This document shows, piece after piece, positions 56,738-64,000 of a stretch of 64,000 nucleotides of DNA. Every line of letters starts with the position of its first letter. Positions within the stretch are counted from its first letter, which is position 1. The DNA is from Pseudomonas gregormendelii (GTDB lineage: Bacteria; Pseudomonadota; Gammaproteobacteria; Pseudomonadales; Pseudomonadaceae). The notes under the pieces are model-generated. The model saw only the letters and a list, made by a program, of their open reading frames with translations. It was not told the DNA's origin and did no database searches. Position numbers and translations under genes: made by a program. The stretch lies in the NCBI RefSeq assembly GCF_017114825.1, contig NZ_JADEVO010000020.1, positions 1-64,000 of the forward strand. Direction: 5' to 3'.

Positions 56738-57337
56738 ATGAAAATTCTGTTGATAGGCGCAGGCGGCACCATCGGTTCAGCGATCGACAAGGAGTTGTCG
56801 CAACGTCACGAAGTCATTCGCATCGGTCGTAACAGTGGCGATCTGCAGGTGGATATCAGCGACAGCGCCTCGATTCGCAAACTGTTCGAGCAGACCGGAA
56901 AATTTGACGCCCTGGTCTGTGCCGCTGGCAACGTGACATTCGCGCCGCTGGATGAGATGTCCGAGGAGAGTTTTGCACTGGGGCTGAAGGACAAACTGAT
57001 GGGGCAGGTCAACCTGCTGTTGATCGGCCGCGAGTTCGCCAATGATGGCGCCTCGTTCACCTTCACCACTGGCGTCCTGAGCCATGACCCGATCCGCAGC
57101 GGCGCTTCGGCGGCCCTGGTCAACGGTGCGCTGGACAGCTTCGTGCGCGCGGCGGCTATCGAATTGCCTCGCGGGTTACGCGTGAACTCCATCAGCCCGA
57201 CCGTGCTGCTGGAGGCGATGGGCAGTTATGCGCCGTACTTCCGCGGGTACAAACCGGTTCCTGCGGCCGATGTGGCTTTGGCTTACGCCAAAAGCGTAGA
57301 AGGCTTGCAGACGGGTCAGACTTTTCACGTGGGCTGA
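56738..57337 (+). CDS. Short-chain dehydrogenase-like protein lacking YxxxK
   Basis: 199-residue Rossmann protein of the SDR superfamily. The cofactor-binding GAGGTIG (residues 7-13), VDISD and VCAAGNVTF (in place of NNAG) are present. The region where the catalytic Tyr-x-x-x-Lys should be reads SGASAALVNGALDSFVRAAA, with neither Tyr nor Lys. This also holds in related Pseudomonas proteins as I recall them, so it is a family trait rather than damage. Catalysis by the usual mechanism is therefore doubtful. It is divergent from the LysR gene. Confidence 0.88.
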   Translation: MKILLIGAGGTIGSAIDKELSQRHEVIRIGRNSGDLQVDISDSASIRKLFEQTGKFDALVCAAGNVTFAPLDEMSEESFALGLKDKLMGQVNLLLIGREFANDGASFTFTTGVLSHDPIRSGASAALVNGALDSFVRAAAIELPRGLRVNSISPTVLLEAMGSYAPYFRGYKPVPAADVALAYAKSVEGLQTGQTFHVG

Positions 57338-57394
57338 GCCTGAAATAATTTGCGGGAAGCTCGCCAGTGACCTGTGGGGCCTTGCCAGTGAATC

Positions 57395-57463
57395 TGCGGG
57401 AGCAAGGCTTGCCCGCGATGGCGCCCTTTAGATCGCTATCGCGAGCAAGCTTTGCTCCCACAG
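57395..57463. repeat. REP pair followed by three TTGATCC repeats
   Basis: Inverted REP copies (GGGAGCAAGGCTTGCCCGCG and GCGAGCAAGCTTTGCTCCCA) mix features of both REP families. Directly after them, 57462-57490 holds three tandem units of 9-10 bp with the core TTGATCC. Confidence 0.8.
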
Positions 57464-57590
57464 TTGATCCAGGTTGATCCAGTTTGATCCGGTTTCAGGC
57501 AGTGGGAGCCAGGGGGGCCCACTGCATCGCCGGGGTTGTGATGAGCGGTCAGGCTGCGTAACGTGGCGGCACTTGTCTGGAGAACCAAAG

Positions 57591-58244
57591 ATGCGTGTTG
57601 CCCGTTCCCTTGTCCTTGTTGCCTTGCTGCCATTGTTTGCCGCGTGCCAGTTGTTCGATGGTCCGCGGCAAAGCGCCTCCCACGTGGGCCAGACCCGCAT
57701 GCAGGGCCAGTTGACGGCGGCGGATGGCAAGCTGGTGTTCCAGCCGTGCAATCAATCGAGCAGTTTTGTGGTCAACGACACCGGTGGCACCAGCGTGCTG
57801 CAGGAGGCTGCGACCCTGGCAGACAATCAGGGCAAGTTGTTTGCCGACGTGCGCGGGCGCATCGACGGCAACCGCCTCGACCTGCAGCAGTTGTACCGCG
57901 TCGAACGCTCGGGCACGGCCTGTGATGATCCCAACTTCAAACTGCTGATCCTGCGCGCCGCCGGCCAGACGCCGCCGTGGAGCGTCAAGGTCAGCGGCAA
58001 GGGCATGGTCATTGACCGCGCCGGCCAGCCACCCCTGGCCCTGCCCTATGTCGAGGAACAGCTGGGTGACGGCCGCTTCAATCTCAGCACTGAAGCCAAT
58101 GACCAACGCATAGAGCTGTGGGTCGCGCCGCAACGGTGCGTAGATGCCACCACGGGCGCGGTCCAGCACATGAGCGCCGAACTGCGCCTCAACGGCCAGG
58201 TCCAGCGTGGTTGCGGGTATTTCGGCGGAGCGCGTGACGACTGA
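57591..58244 (+). CDS. COG3650-like lipoprotein
   Basis: 217 residues with a lipoprotein signal (LPLFAACQ; Cys19), then a beta-rich envelope domain: RMQGQLTAADGKLVFQPCNQ, LFADVRGRIDGNRLDLQQLY and a C-terminal repeat-like module RIELWVAPQRCVDATTGAVQ. The C-terminal part matches the small YdgH/META-like modules of COG3650 proteins of unknown function, probably at the outer membrane. I chose ATG 57591 because it gives the lipoprotein signal; the frame extended to 57474 has none. It lies 100 bp before the flavoprotein gene. Confidence 0.78.
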   Translation: MRVARSLVLVALLPLFAACQLFDGPRQSASHVGQTRMQGQLTAADGKLVFQPCNQSSSFVVNDTGGTSVLQEAATLADNQGKLFADVRGRIDGNRLDLQQLYRVERSGTACDDPNFKLLILRAAGQTPPWSVKVSGKGMVIDRAGQPPLALPYVEEQLGDGRFNLSTEANDQRIELWVAPQRCVDATTGAVQHMSAELRLNGQVQRGCGYFGGARDD

Positions 58245-58344
58245 TCGTTTTAGCCTCACTGATTCGGGTCTTTGGGGCTTATAATCACCGGTTTGTGCTA
58301 TTCCGCCCTGGCGCAGTCAAGCGCCCCGCGAACCGGATCCTGTC

Positions 58345-59958
58345 ATGTTACGAATCACCGAACTCAAGCTGCCGATCGACCATCCAGAAGAAGACCTGCG
58401 CCCTGCCATCGTGCAGCGCCTGGGCATTGCCAGCGATGACCTGCTCGATTTCACCTTGTTCAAACGCAGCTACGATGCGCGTAAAAAGTCTTCCGAACTG
58501 TGCTTCATCTACACCGTCGACCTCAACGTGCGCGATGAAGCGATGGTGCTGAACAGGTTCGTCGATGACCGTAACGTCAATGTGGCGCCGGATGTCAGCT
58601 ACAAGGTCGTCGGCCAGGCGCCGGCGGATCTCGAACAGCGCCCGGTGGTCGTGGGTTTTGGTCCGTGCGGGATTTTCGCCGGTCTGCTGCTCGCGCAGAT
58701 GGGTTTCAAGCCGATCATTCTCGAGCGCGGCACCGAAGTTCGTCAGCGCACCAAGGACACCTGGGGCCTGTGGCGCAAAAACGTGCTCAATCCAGAGTCC
58801 AACGTACAGTTCGGTGAAGGCGGCGCCGGGACGTTCTCCGACGGCAAGCTCTACAGCCAGATCAAGGATCCAAAATTCATCGGGCGCAAGGTCCTGCACG
58901 AGTTCGTCAAGGCCGGCGCGCCGGATGAAATCCTGTACGTCAGCAAACCGCACATCGGCACCTTCCGGTTGACCGGGGTCGTGGAGAATATGCGTGAGCA
59001 GATTCGTGCCCTGGGAGGCGAAGTGCGCTTCCAGCAGCGCGTCACTGACGTGCTGATCGAAGACGGACAGCTGACCGGCGTCGAGCTCGATGGCGGCGAA
59101 CAGATACATTCCAGGCACGTGATCCTGGCCCTCGGCCACAGCGCCCGTGACACCTTCCGCATGTTGCACGGCCGTGGTGTGTTTATGGAAGCCAAGCCGT
59201 TCTCGGTGGGTTTCCGCATCGAACACCCGCAATCGCTGATCGACCGCGCGCGCCTGGGCAAGTACGCCGGCCACCCGAAACTCGGCGCCGCCGACTATAA
59301 ACTGGTGCACCACGCCAAGAATGGCCGCTCGGTCTACAGCTTCTGCATGTGCCCTGGCGGCACCGTCGTAGCCGCGACGTCCGAGCCGAACCGGGTGGTG
59401 ACCAACGGCATGAGCCAGTATTCGCGTAACGAACGCAACGCCAACTCGGGCATCGTCGTGGGCATTACCCCGGAAGTCGATTACCCGGGCGGCCCGCTGG
59501 CAGGGATCGAGCTGCAGGAACGCCTGGAGTCCCACGCTTTCGTGCTGGGGGGCAGCAACTACGAAGCCCCGGCGCAACTGGTCGGGGACTTCATTGCCGG
59601 CAAGCCGTCCACCGCACTGGGGAGTGTCGAGCCGTCCTATAAACCCGGAGTCGCCTTGGGGGACCTGGCGCTGGCGCTGCCGGCGTTTGCCATCGAAGCG
59701 ATTCGTGAAGCACTGCCTGCCTTCGAAAAACAGATTCGCGGCTACTCGCTGCACGACGCGGTGCTGACCGGGATCGAAACCCGCACGTCCTCGCCGCTGC
59801 GCATTACCCGCGACGAGTCGATGCAGAGCCTCAACGTCAAGGGTCTGTTCCCGGCGGGTGAAGGCGCCGGTTATGCGGGCGGGATTCTCTCGGCAGGTGT
59901 GGACGGGATCCGGATCGCCGAAGCAGTGGCTCGCGACATCCTCGGCCTCGAGGCCTGA
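58345..59958 (+). CDS. NAD(P)/FAD-dependent oxidoreductase (COG2509 type)
   Basis: 537-residue flavoprotein. An N-terminal domain of about 95 residues (MLRITELKLPIDHPEEDLRP) precedes the FAD-binding VVVGFGPCGIFAGLLLAQMG (about 108-127) and ERGTEVRQRT. The central part has FGEGGAGTFSDGKLYSQIK, and the C-terminal FAD contact is GLFPAGEGAGYAGGILSAGVDG. Such proteins are widespread with no agreed substrate; they have been labelled uncharacterised FAD-dependent dehydrogenases. The ATG is at 58345, and no partner gene is coupled. Confidence 0.88.
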   Translation: MLRITELKLPIDHPEEDLRPAIVQRLGIASDDLLDFTLFKRSYDARKKSSELCFIYTVDLNVRDEAMVLNRFVDDRNVNVAPDVSYKVVGQAPADLEQRPVVVGFGPCGIFAGLLLAQMGFKPIILERGTEVRQRTKDTWGLWRKNVLNPESNVQFGEGGAGTFSDGKLYSQIKDPKFIGRKVLHEFVKAGAPDEILYVSKPHIGTFRLTGVVENMREQIRALGGEVRFQQRVTDVLIEDGQLTGVELDGGEQIHSRHVILALGHSARDTFRMLHGRGVFMEAKPFSVGFRIEHPQSLIDRARLGKYAGHPKLGAADYKLVHHAKNGRSVYSFCMCPGGTVVAATSEPNRVVTNGMSQYSRNERNANSGIVVGITPEVDYPGGPLAGIELQERLESHAFVLGGSNYEAPAQLVGDFIAGKPSTALGSVEPSYKPGVALGDLALALPAFAIEAIREALPAFEKQIRGYSLHDAVLTGIETRTSSPLRITRDESMQSLNVKGLFPAGEGAGYAGGILSAGVDGIRIAEAVARDILGLEA

Positions 59959-59991
59959 TGCTCTAAGCCACTACAAAAGCTTGTGGAATAA

Positions 59992-60085
59992 CCTGTGGGA
60001 GCGAGCCTGCTCGCGATTGCATACGATCAGCCAGCATATCGGGTGAATGTTAATCCGCAATCTCGAGCAGGCTCGCTCCCACAGG
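59992..60085. repeat. REP pair, GCGAGCCTGCTCGC family
   Basis: Inverted copies at about 59992-60018 and 60058-60085 between convergent genes. Same family as 15177-15271. Confidence 0.88.
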
Positions 60086-60121
60086 GGTCTACCACATAGG
60101 TTCTTCAGTGCCGCAGCGCCT

Positions 60122-61216
60122 TCAGATATTGGCGCGCAGCACGCTCGCCGGCAACGGTTCCCCACGCTCGGCACTCGCCGCGACCGCATCGATCAGGCCA
60201 CTCAACTCATACCCCTGCGCCTTGAGCCAGGACTGATCGTAGTAGGTGTCTGCATAGCGTTCGCCACCATCACATAAAATCGCCACGATCGACCCCGACT
60301 CCCCCGCCGCCGCCATCTGTTGGGCTGCCATCAAAGCGCCAATCAGGTTAGTCCCGCTCGATCCGCCGACATGCCTTCCCAAGCGTCCGGCCAGGTAATG
60401 CATGGCCGCCAGAGACAGCGCGTCCGGCACCTTGACCATCGCATCAATAACCTTCGGCAGGAACGACGCTTCTACCCGGGGCCGACCAATACCTTCGATG
60501 CGCGAACCGTGGTCCAGGCGCAGGCTCGCGTCGCCAGTCTGGTAGAAATCGAAGAACACGGAACCCTCGGCATCGGCGCACAGTACGCGCGTGCAGTGCT
60601 GACGATAACGCACATAACGCCCCAGGGTCGCCGTGGTACCGCCCGTGCCGGGGCTGGAAATCAGCCAGCTCGGTTCCGGGTGCTTTTCGAAGCGCAGCTG
60701 GTGGAAGATTGATTCGGCGATGTTGTTGTTGGCCCGCCAGTCGGTCGCGCGCTCGGCATAGGTGAACTGATCGATGAAGTGGCCATCGTGCTCGCGCGCC
60801 AGGCGCTCGGACTCGGCGTAGATCTGCGTCGGATCATCCACCAGGTGACTCTTGCCACCGTAGAAGGCGATCTGCGCGATCTTCTCCCTGGACGTAGTCG
60901 CCGGCATCACCGCAATGAACGGCAGGCCCAGCATCCGTGCGAAATAAGCCTCGGAAATCGCCGTCGAACCGCTGGACGCCTCGATCACCGGCGCCCCCGG
61001 CTTGAGCCAGCCATTGCACAATGCATACAGGAACAAAGAGCGGGCCAGTCGATGCTTGAGGCTCCCCGTGGGGTGGCTCGACTCATCCTTGAAATACAGT
61101 TCGATGCCGGTAAACCCGGGCAACGGCAAAGGGATCAGGTGAGTGTCGGCACTGCGCTGGAAGTCCGCCTCAATGATCCGGATGGCTTCTCGGGCCCACT
61201 GTCGGTTGTCGCTCAT
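60122..61216 (-). CDS. PLP-dependent cysteine synthase-family enzyme
   Basis: 364 residues of the fold-type II PLP family. The lysine that should bind PLP is in [10 protein letters not shown], the substrate loop is [20 protein letters not shown], and the phosphate-binding loop is [18 protein letters not shown]. The sequence is closer to the Cds1-like cysteine desulfhydrase/cysteine synthase-related branch than to CysK or CysM, so whether it makes or degrades cysteine is open. I chose ATG 61216 ([19 protein letters not shown]), after GACGAGAA, over 61300. Confidence 0.85.
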   Translation of the reverse strand: MSDNRQWAREAIRIIEADFQRSADTHLIPLPLPGFTGIELYFKDESSHPTGSLKHRLARSLFLYALCNGWLKPGAPVIEASSGSTAISEAYFARMLGLPFIAVMPATTSREKIAQIAFYGGKSHLVDDPTQIYAESERLAREHDGHFIDQFTYAERATDWRANNNIAESIFHQLRFEKHPEPSWLISSPGTGGTTATLGRYVRYRQHCTRVLCADAEGSVFFDFYQTGDASLRLDHGSRIEGIGRPRVEASFLPKVIDAMVKVPDALSLAAMHYLAGRLGRHVGGSSGTNLIGALMAAQQMAAAGESGSIVAILCDGGERYADTYYDQSWLKAQGYELSGLIDAVAASAERGEPLPASVLRANI

Positions 61217-61380
61217 GGTGGTTTTCTCGTCGGATCGGGTTTTGGCAGACCTTTTTTGAGGCCCAACATGCAAGCTTAGGAAAAAACCTACATCACGCAC
61301 AGGTACAGCTGAGGTTCAATACGTTTGGCAACTGCTAGGCTCAGCCTCGGGTCCAGCACCCATAGCTGTAACGCTATATA

Positions 61381-61436
61381 ACAAAATAGAATATAAATTT
61401 TGTTTTAACAACTAACGGCACGGGTTAGGGTGTGCC
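61381..61436 (+). promoter_or_regulatory. AT-rich nhaA upstream region with two hairpins
   Basis: ACAAAAT (61381-61387) and ATTTTGT (61397-61403) form an inverted repeat in an AT-rich tract that also offers -10-like TATAAA. GGCAC and GTGCC flank GGGTTAGGGT just downstream (about 61417-61436), possibly a hairpin in the leader. No NhaR gene is nearby. Confidence 0.4.
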
Positions 61437-61465
61437 ACCTTCTAACCTATCAATGGAGAGTGACC

Positions 61466-62656
61466 TTGCCACTGCGTAGCACTTTCACGCGTTTCTTTCA
61501 GCTGGAAGCGGCCAGCGGTCTATTACTGATCGCCGCCGCAGTCCTGGCCCTGATCATCAATAACTCCCCGCTGTCGTGGCTGTACACCAGCTTTCTCGAC
61601 ACTCCGGTGGTGGCGCAGATCGGTGCGCTGCAAATCGCCAAGCCGGCGCTGCTCTGGATCAACGACGGCCTGATGGCGTTGTTCTTCCTGCTGATCGGCC
61701 TGGAAGTGAAGCGCGAAGTCCTCGACGGCCAGCTGTCAAAACCTTCCCAGGTCGTCCTGCCCGGTGCCGCGGCGATTGGTGGCATGGTCATTCCCGCGCT
61801 GGTCTACTGGTTCTTCAACCGGGATAACGGCGCAGCCCTTGATGGCTGGGCCATCCCGATGGCCACCGACATCGCTTTCGCCCTGGGCGTGCTTGCCCTG
61901 CTGGGCAAACGCGTACCGGTGTCGCTCAAACTGTTCCTGATGACCCTGGCGATCATCGATGACCTGGGTGCAATCATCGTCATCGCGATCTTTTACTCCG
62001 GCACCTTGTCGACCCTGTCCCTGGCTCTGGCAGGGGCCTGTATAGCGGCACTCATCGCGATGAACCGGCTGGGTGTGGTCAAGCTTGGGCCGTACATGAT
62101 CATCGGTCTGATCCTCTGGGTTTGCGTGCTGAAAAGTGGCGTCCACGCCACGCTCGCCGGCGTGACCCTGGCCTTCTGCATCCCGCTGCGCACGAAAAAT
62201 GCCGAGACTTCGCCGCTGCTGACCCTGGAACATGCCCTGCATCCCTGGGTAGCCTATGGCATCCTGCCGCTGTTCGCCTTCGCCAACGCCGGCTTGTCGC
62301 TGAGCGGCGTGACCGTCGAAAGCTTTACTCATCACGTACCGATGGGCATCGCCATCGGCCTGTTGCTGGGCAAGACTGTCGGGGTGTTCGGCCTCACCCG
62401 GCTGGCGGTTAGAACCGGCATCGCAGCCCTGCCCCAAGGTGCCAACTGGGGCCAGGTGCTAGGCGTGGCGATCCTCTGCGGCATCGGCTTCACCATGAGC
62501 CTGTTCGTTGGCTCACTGGCGTTTGAACCGGGCGTCAGCGAATTCGCTGGGATGGACCGCATGGGTATTTTGACCGGGTCGATCCTGGCGGCGCTGATTG
62601 GTTATGCCGTGACAGCAGCGGCAAGTCGCAAGAATGCTGCGCTGGCCCACGCCTGA
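61466..62656 (+). CDS. nhaA: Na+/H+ antiporter NhaA
   Basis: 396-residue inner-membrane antiporter with 12 helices that expels Na+ for protons. The substrate-binding aspartates are in [17 protein letters not shown] and the essential region [16 protein letters not shown] is intact. I chose a TTG start at 61466 ([17 protein letters not shown]) because GGAGAG ends 5 bp upstream and homologues begin there; a GTG at 61460 is an alternative, and the ATG at 61430 lies upstream of the ribosome site. A terminator follows. Confidence 0.9.
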   Translation: MPLRSTFTRFFQLEAASGLLLIAAAVLALIINNSPLSWLYTSFLDTPVVAQIGALQIAKPALLWINDGLMALFFLLIGLEVKREVLDGQLSKPSQVVLPGAAAIGGMVIPALVYWFFNRDNGAALDGWAIPMATDIAFALGVLALLGKRVPVSLKLFLMTLAIIDDLGAIIVIAIFYSGTLSTLSLALAGACIAALIAMNRLGVVKLGPYMIIGLILWVCVLKSGVHATLAGVTLAFCIPLRTKNAETSPLLTLEHALHPWVAYGILPLFAFANAGLSLSGVTVESFTHHVPMGIAIGLLLGKTVGVFGLTRLAVRTGIAALPQGANWGQVLGVAILCGIGFTMSLFVGSLAFEPGVSEFAGMDRMGILTGSILAALIGYAVTAAASRKNAALAHA

Positions 62657-62675
62657 CACAGGTTTGCAGCAAAAT

Positions 62676-62712
62676 AAAAAACCCCGACCAGTCTCCTGGT
62701 CGGGGTTTTCTT
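62676..62712. terminator. Bidirectional terminator between nhaA and slyB-like gene
   Basis: AAAACCCCGACCA pairs with TGGTCGGGGTTTT around a short loop, with A-run before and T-run after, serving both convergent genes. Confidence 0.93.
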
Positions 62713-62726
62713 TTGAGCGGTTACGC

Positions 62727-63191
62727 TTAGTGCGAAACGCGGCTCGTACCATCCACGGTGGCGATCCGCACGCGCTCGCCGACACGGAACACTTCGTTTT
62801 CCTGAACCTGCTGCACGTAGGCGCGCATGCTGCCGTCGTCTTCGCGCACGGTGATTTCCACGCCCTGGGTACGGGTCAGGCCCTCTTCGGTGGCAGACCC
62901 CAGCAAGCCGCCGGCAACTGCGCCGATCACGGCTGCAACGATGCTGCCGCGACCGCCACCAATGGCGCTACCGCCGACGCCACCGACGACCGCACCGGCG
63001 GCACCGCCGATCGGGGTCTTGGTGCCTTCAATTTTTACCGGGCGCAGTGCTTCGATGGTGCCCATGCGAATCGTCTGCACGCGACGCGCTTCGTCACGGG
63101 AATAGGAGTCACCGGTCAGGCTCGATTGGCAGCCAGTGAGCAACATCGCCATCGTCGAAAAGGAAGCAACCAACAAAACAGACTTACGCAT
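62727..63191 (-). CDS. slyB: SlyB-like glycine-zipper outer-membrane lipoprotein
   Basis: 154 residues with a lipoprotein signal (LLTGCQ; Cys21), a central glycine-zipper 2TM segment (GGAAGAVVGGVGGSAIGGG; VAAVIGAVAGGLLG) and a C-terminal strand domain (GVEITVREDDGSMRAYVQQV). This is the SlyB/Pal-like arrangement of outer-membrane lipoproteins thought to stabilise the envelope under stress, often under PhoP in other bacteria. No PhoP box is evident to me upstream. Convergent with nhaA. Confidence 0.88.
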   Translation of the reverse strand: MRKSVLLVASFSTMAMLLTGCQSSLTGDSYSRDEARRVQTIRMGTIEALRPVKIEGTKTPIGGAAGAVVGGVGGSAIGGGRGSIVAAVIGAVAGGLLGSATEEGLTRTQGVEITVREDDGSMRAYVQQVQENEVFRVGERVRIATVDGTSRVSH

Positions 63192-63358
63192 AGCATCAAC
63201 TCCAAAGGACAGGTATTCATTAAACTCCGCAGCATGACGCCTGTCACGGCATCGCCCGGATAAAAGTGGTTTGATTCAGGGCATGTACAGGCGCCCCTCG
63301 AATTCACCACACAGTAGCGTCAAATTACGAGATCTGCGTCACCGACCCAAGGATTTTC

Positions 63359-63595
63359 ATGGATTACTTCATCATTGTCGTCACCACTGTCGCCGGTTTG
63401 TACTTCCACTGGTGGCTGTACGTACGGATCAAACGCTGGATGGACCGTGACCTGGCGTTAGCCCTGGCCGAAGGCGACGAAGGCAAAAAAGTCTTCATGC
63501 TCCAGCAACTGGCGAACGCTCAAGCGCAGGGGATCAAGCGTCGGGAATTGCCACAGTGGCTCAAGGCCGCTGCGGCGAGCTATCCCGCTCGGTAG
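63359..63595 (+). CDS. Small membrane protein, function unknown
   Basis: 78 residues: an N-terminal membrane helix (YFIIVVTTVAGLYFHWWLYV) followed by a charged helical domain (LALALAEGDEGKKVFMLQQL; KRRELPQWLKAAAAS). The short size, single helix and lack of a signal cut suggest an inner-membrane anchor with a cytoplasmic tail. It ends 5 bp before the pdxH stop on the other strand. No family is recognised with certainty. Confidence 0.75.
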   Translation: MDYFIIVVTTVAGLYFHWWLYVRIKRWMDRDLALALAEGDEGKKVFMLQQLANAQAQGIKRRELPQWLKAAAASYPAR

Positions 63596-63600
63596 ACTGC

Positions 63601-64000
63601 TCAGGGTGCCAGACGTTCAAGAATCCAGTCGGCGCCCTGCAGGCGGTAGTTGAGGCGATCGTGCAGACGGCTCGGACGGCCCTGCCAGAATTCGACGCGC
63701 TCAGGCAACAGGCGATAACCCCCCCAGTGCTCGGGACAATGCGGCTGCGTATCGCTGAAACGTTGCTCGGTGTTCTTGAGCAGCGCTTCCAGCTCGCCAC
63801 GGTCGACGATCACCCGGCTTTGCGGCGAAGCCCAGGCGCCCAGACGGCTGCCCAACGGCCGAACCTGATAGTAGGCATCGGACTCCTCGGGAGAAACCTT
63901 GACCACCCGCCCCTCGATACGCACCTGACGCTCCAGGGCCGGCCAGAAGAAGGTCATGGCAGCGAACGGATTCGCCGCCAGATGCTGACCCTTGGCACTT
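63601..64000 (-). CDS. pdxH: Pyridoxamine 5'-phosphate oxidase PdxH, 5' part outside window
   Basis: The visible 132 codons are the C-terminal part of PdxH, the FMN enzyme that oxidises pyridoxine or pyridoxamine phosphate to pyridoxal phosphate. Reading from the window edge: [19 protein letters not shown], then [13 protein letters not shown], the PLP-contact region [32 protein letters not shown] and the final [10 protein letters not shown] with the family's C-terminal RLAP. The real start lies beyond 64000; the in-frame ATG at 63957 is internal. Confidence 0.92.
   Translation of the reverse strand, partial: SAKGQHLAANPFAAMTFFWPALERQVRIEGRVVKVSPEESDAYYQVRPLGSRLGAWASPQSRVIVDRGELEALLKNTEQRFSDTQPHCPEHWGGYRLLPERVEFWQGRPSRLHDRLNYRLQGADWILERLAP

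Noticed and set aside
58348..59754. 468-codon minus-strand frame opposite the flavoprotein
   Set aside because: It is a codon-phase shadow. The plus-strand protein has intact FAD motifs throughout.

Overview
The window is a 64-kb piece of a Pseudomonas chromosome, most likely from the P. fluorescens group. This rests on the GC-rich, densely packed coding sequence, on several families of Pseudomonas REP palindromes between genes, and on near-textbook Pseudomonas versions of pcaRKIJFHGTBDC, braCDEFG, olsBA, the EmhABC/TtgABC efflux pump with its EmhR/TtgR operator, xenB, rapA and mucR. I see no rRNA, tRNA, CRISPR array, prophage or complete insertion sequence. The window is mostly core genome, and I found no clearly novel multi-gene system.

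Layout, left to right. 1-8 kb: TPM-domain protein and LemA, periplasmic beta-glucosidase BglX, a ClsB-type cardiolipin synthase with a YceI protein, an IclR regulator and an amidase. 8-11 kb: MHS-type transporter and M20D amidohydrolase, which with the amidase and IclR gene form one leftward unit behind a perfect 19-bp palindrome. 11-16 kb: beta-lactamase-fold serine hydrolase with a small cysteine-rich membrane partner, a shortened acyl-CoA dehydrogenase-like protein, the ornithine-lipid genes olsB-olsA, and ACP phosphodiesterase. 16-18.6 kb: an ArsR-type regulator behind repeated operator-like motifs, a DHA1 exporter and the xenobiotic reductase XenB. 18.8-25.5 kb: EmhR and EmhABC. 25.9-27.2 kb: an OprD-family porin.

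27.3-38.1 kb is the protocatechuate branch of the beta-ketoadipate pathway in one leftward cluster. It runs from the regulator (pcaR) and 4-hydroxybenzoate uptake (pcaK) through ring cleavage (pcaHG) and the middle steps (pcaB, pcaC, pcaD) to CoA transfer and thiolysis (pcaIJ, pcaF), plus a second transporter (pcaT). PcaR-like boxes lie upstream of pcaR, pcaK and pcaI.

38-45 kb: a structured intergenic region, several very small genes, the PiT phosphate transporter, a 38-residue protein I assign as the cbb3 oxidase subunit CcoM with an ANR/FNR box, and RapA. 45-50 kb: a spinster-like MFS transporter, the MHYT-GGDEF-EAL protein MucR, a 3-hydroxyisobutyrate dehydrogenase-family enzyme and a DUF2288 protein. 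50.6-55.7 kb: the branched-chain amino-acid ABC transporter braCDEFG. 55.7-64 kb: a divergent LysR/SDR pair, a COG3650-like lipoprotein, a COG2509-like flavoprotein, a PLP enzyme of the cysteine synthase fold, NhaA, a SlyB-like lipoprotein, a small membrane protein, and the 3' part of pdxH cut by the window edge.
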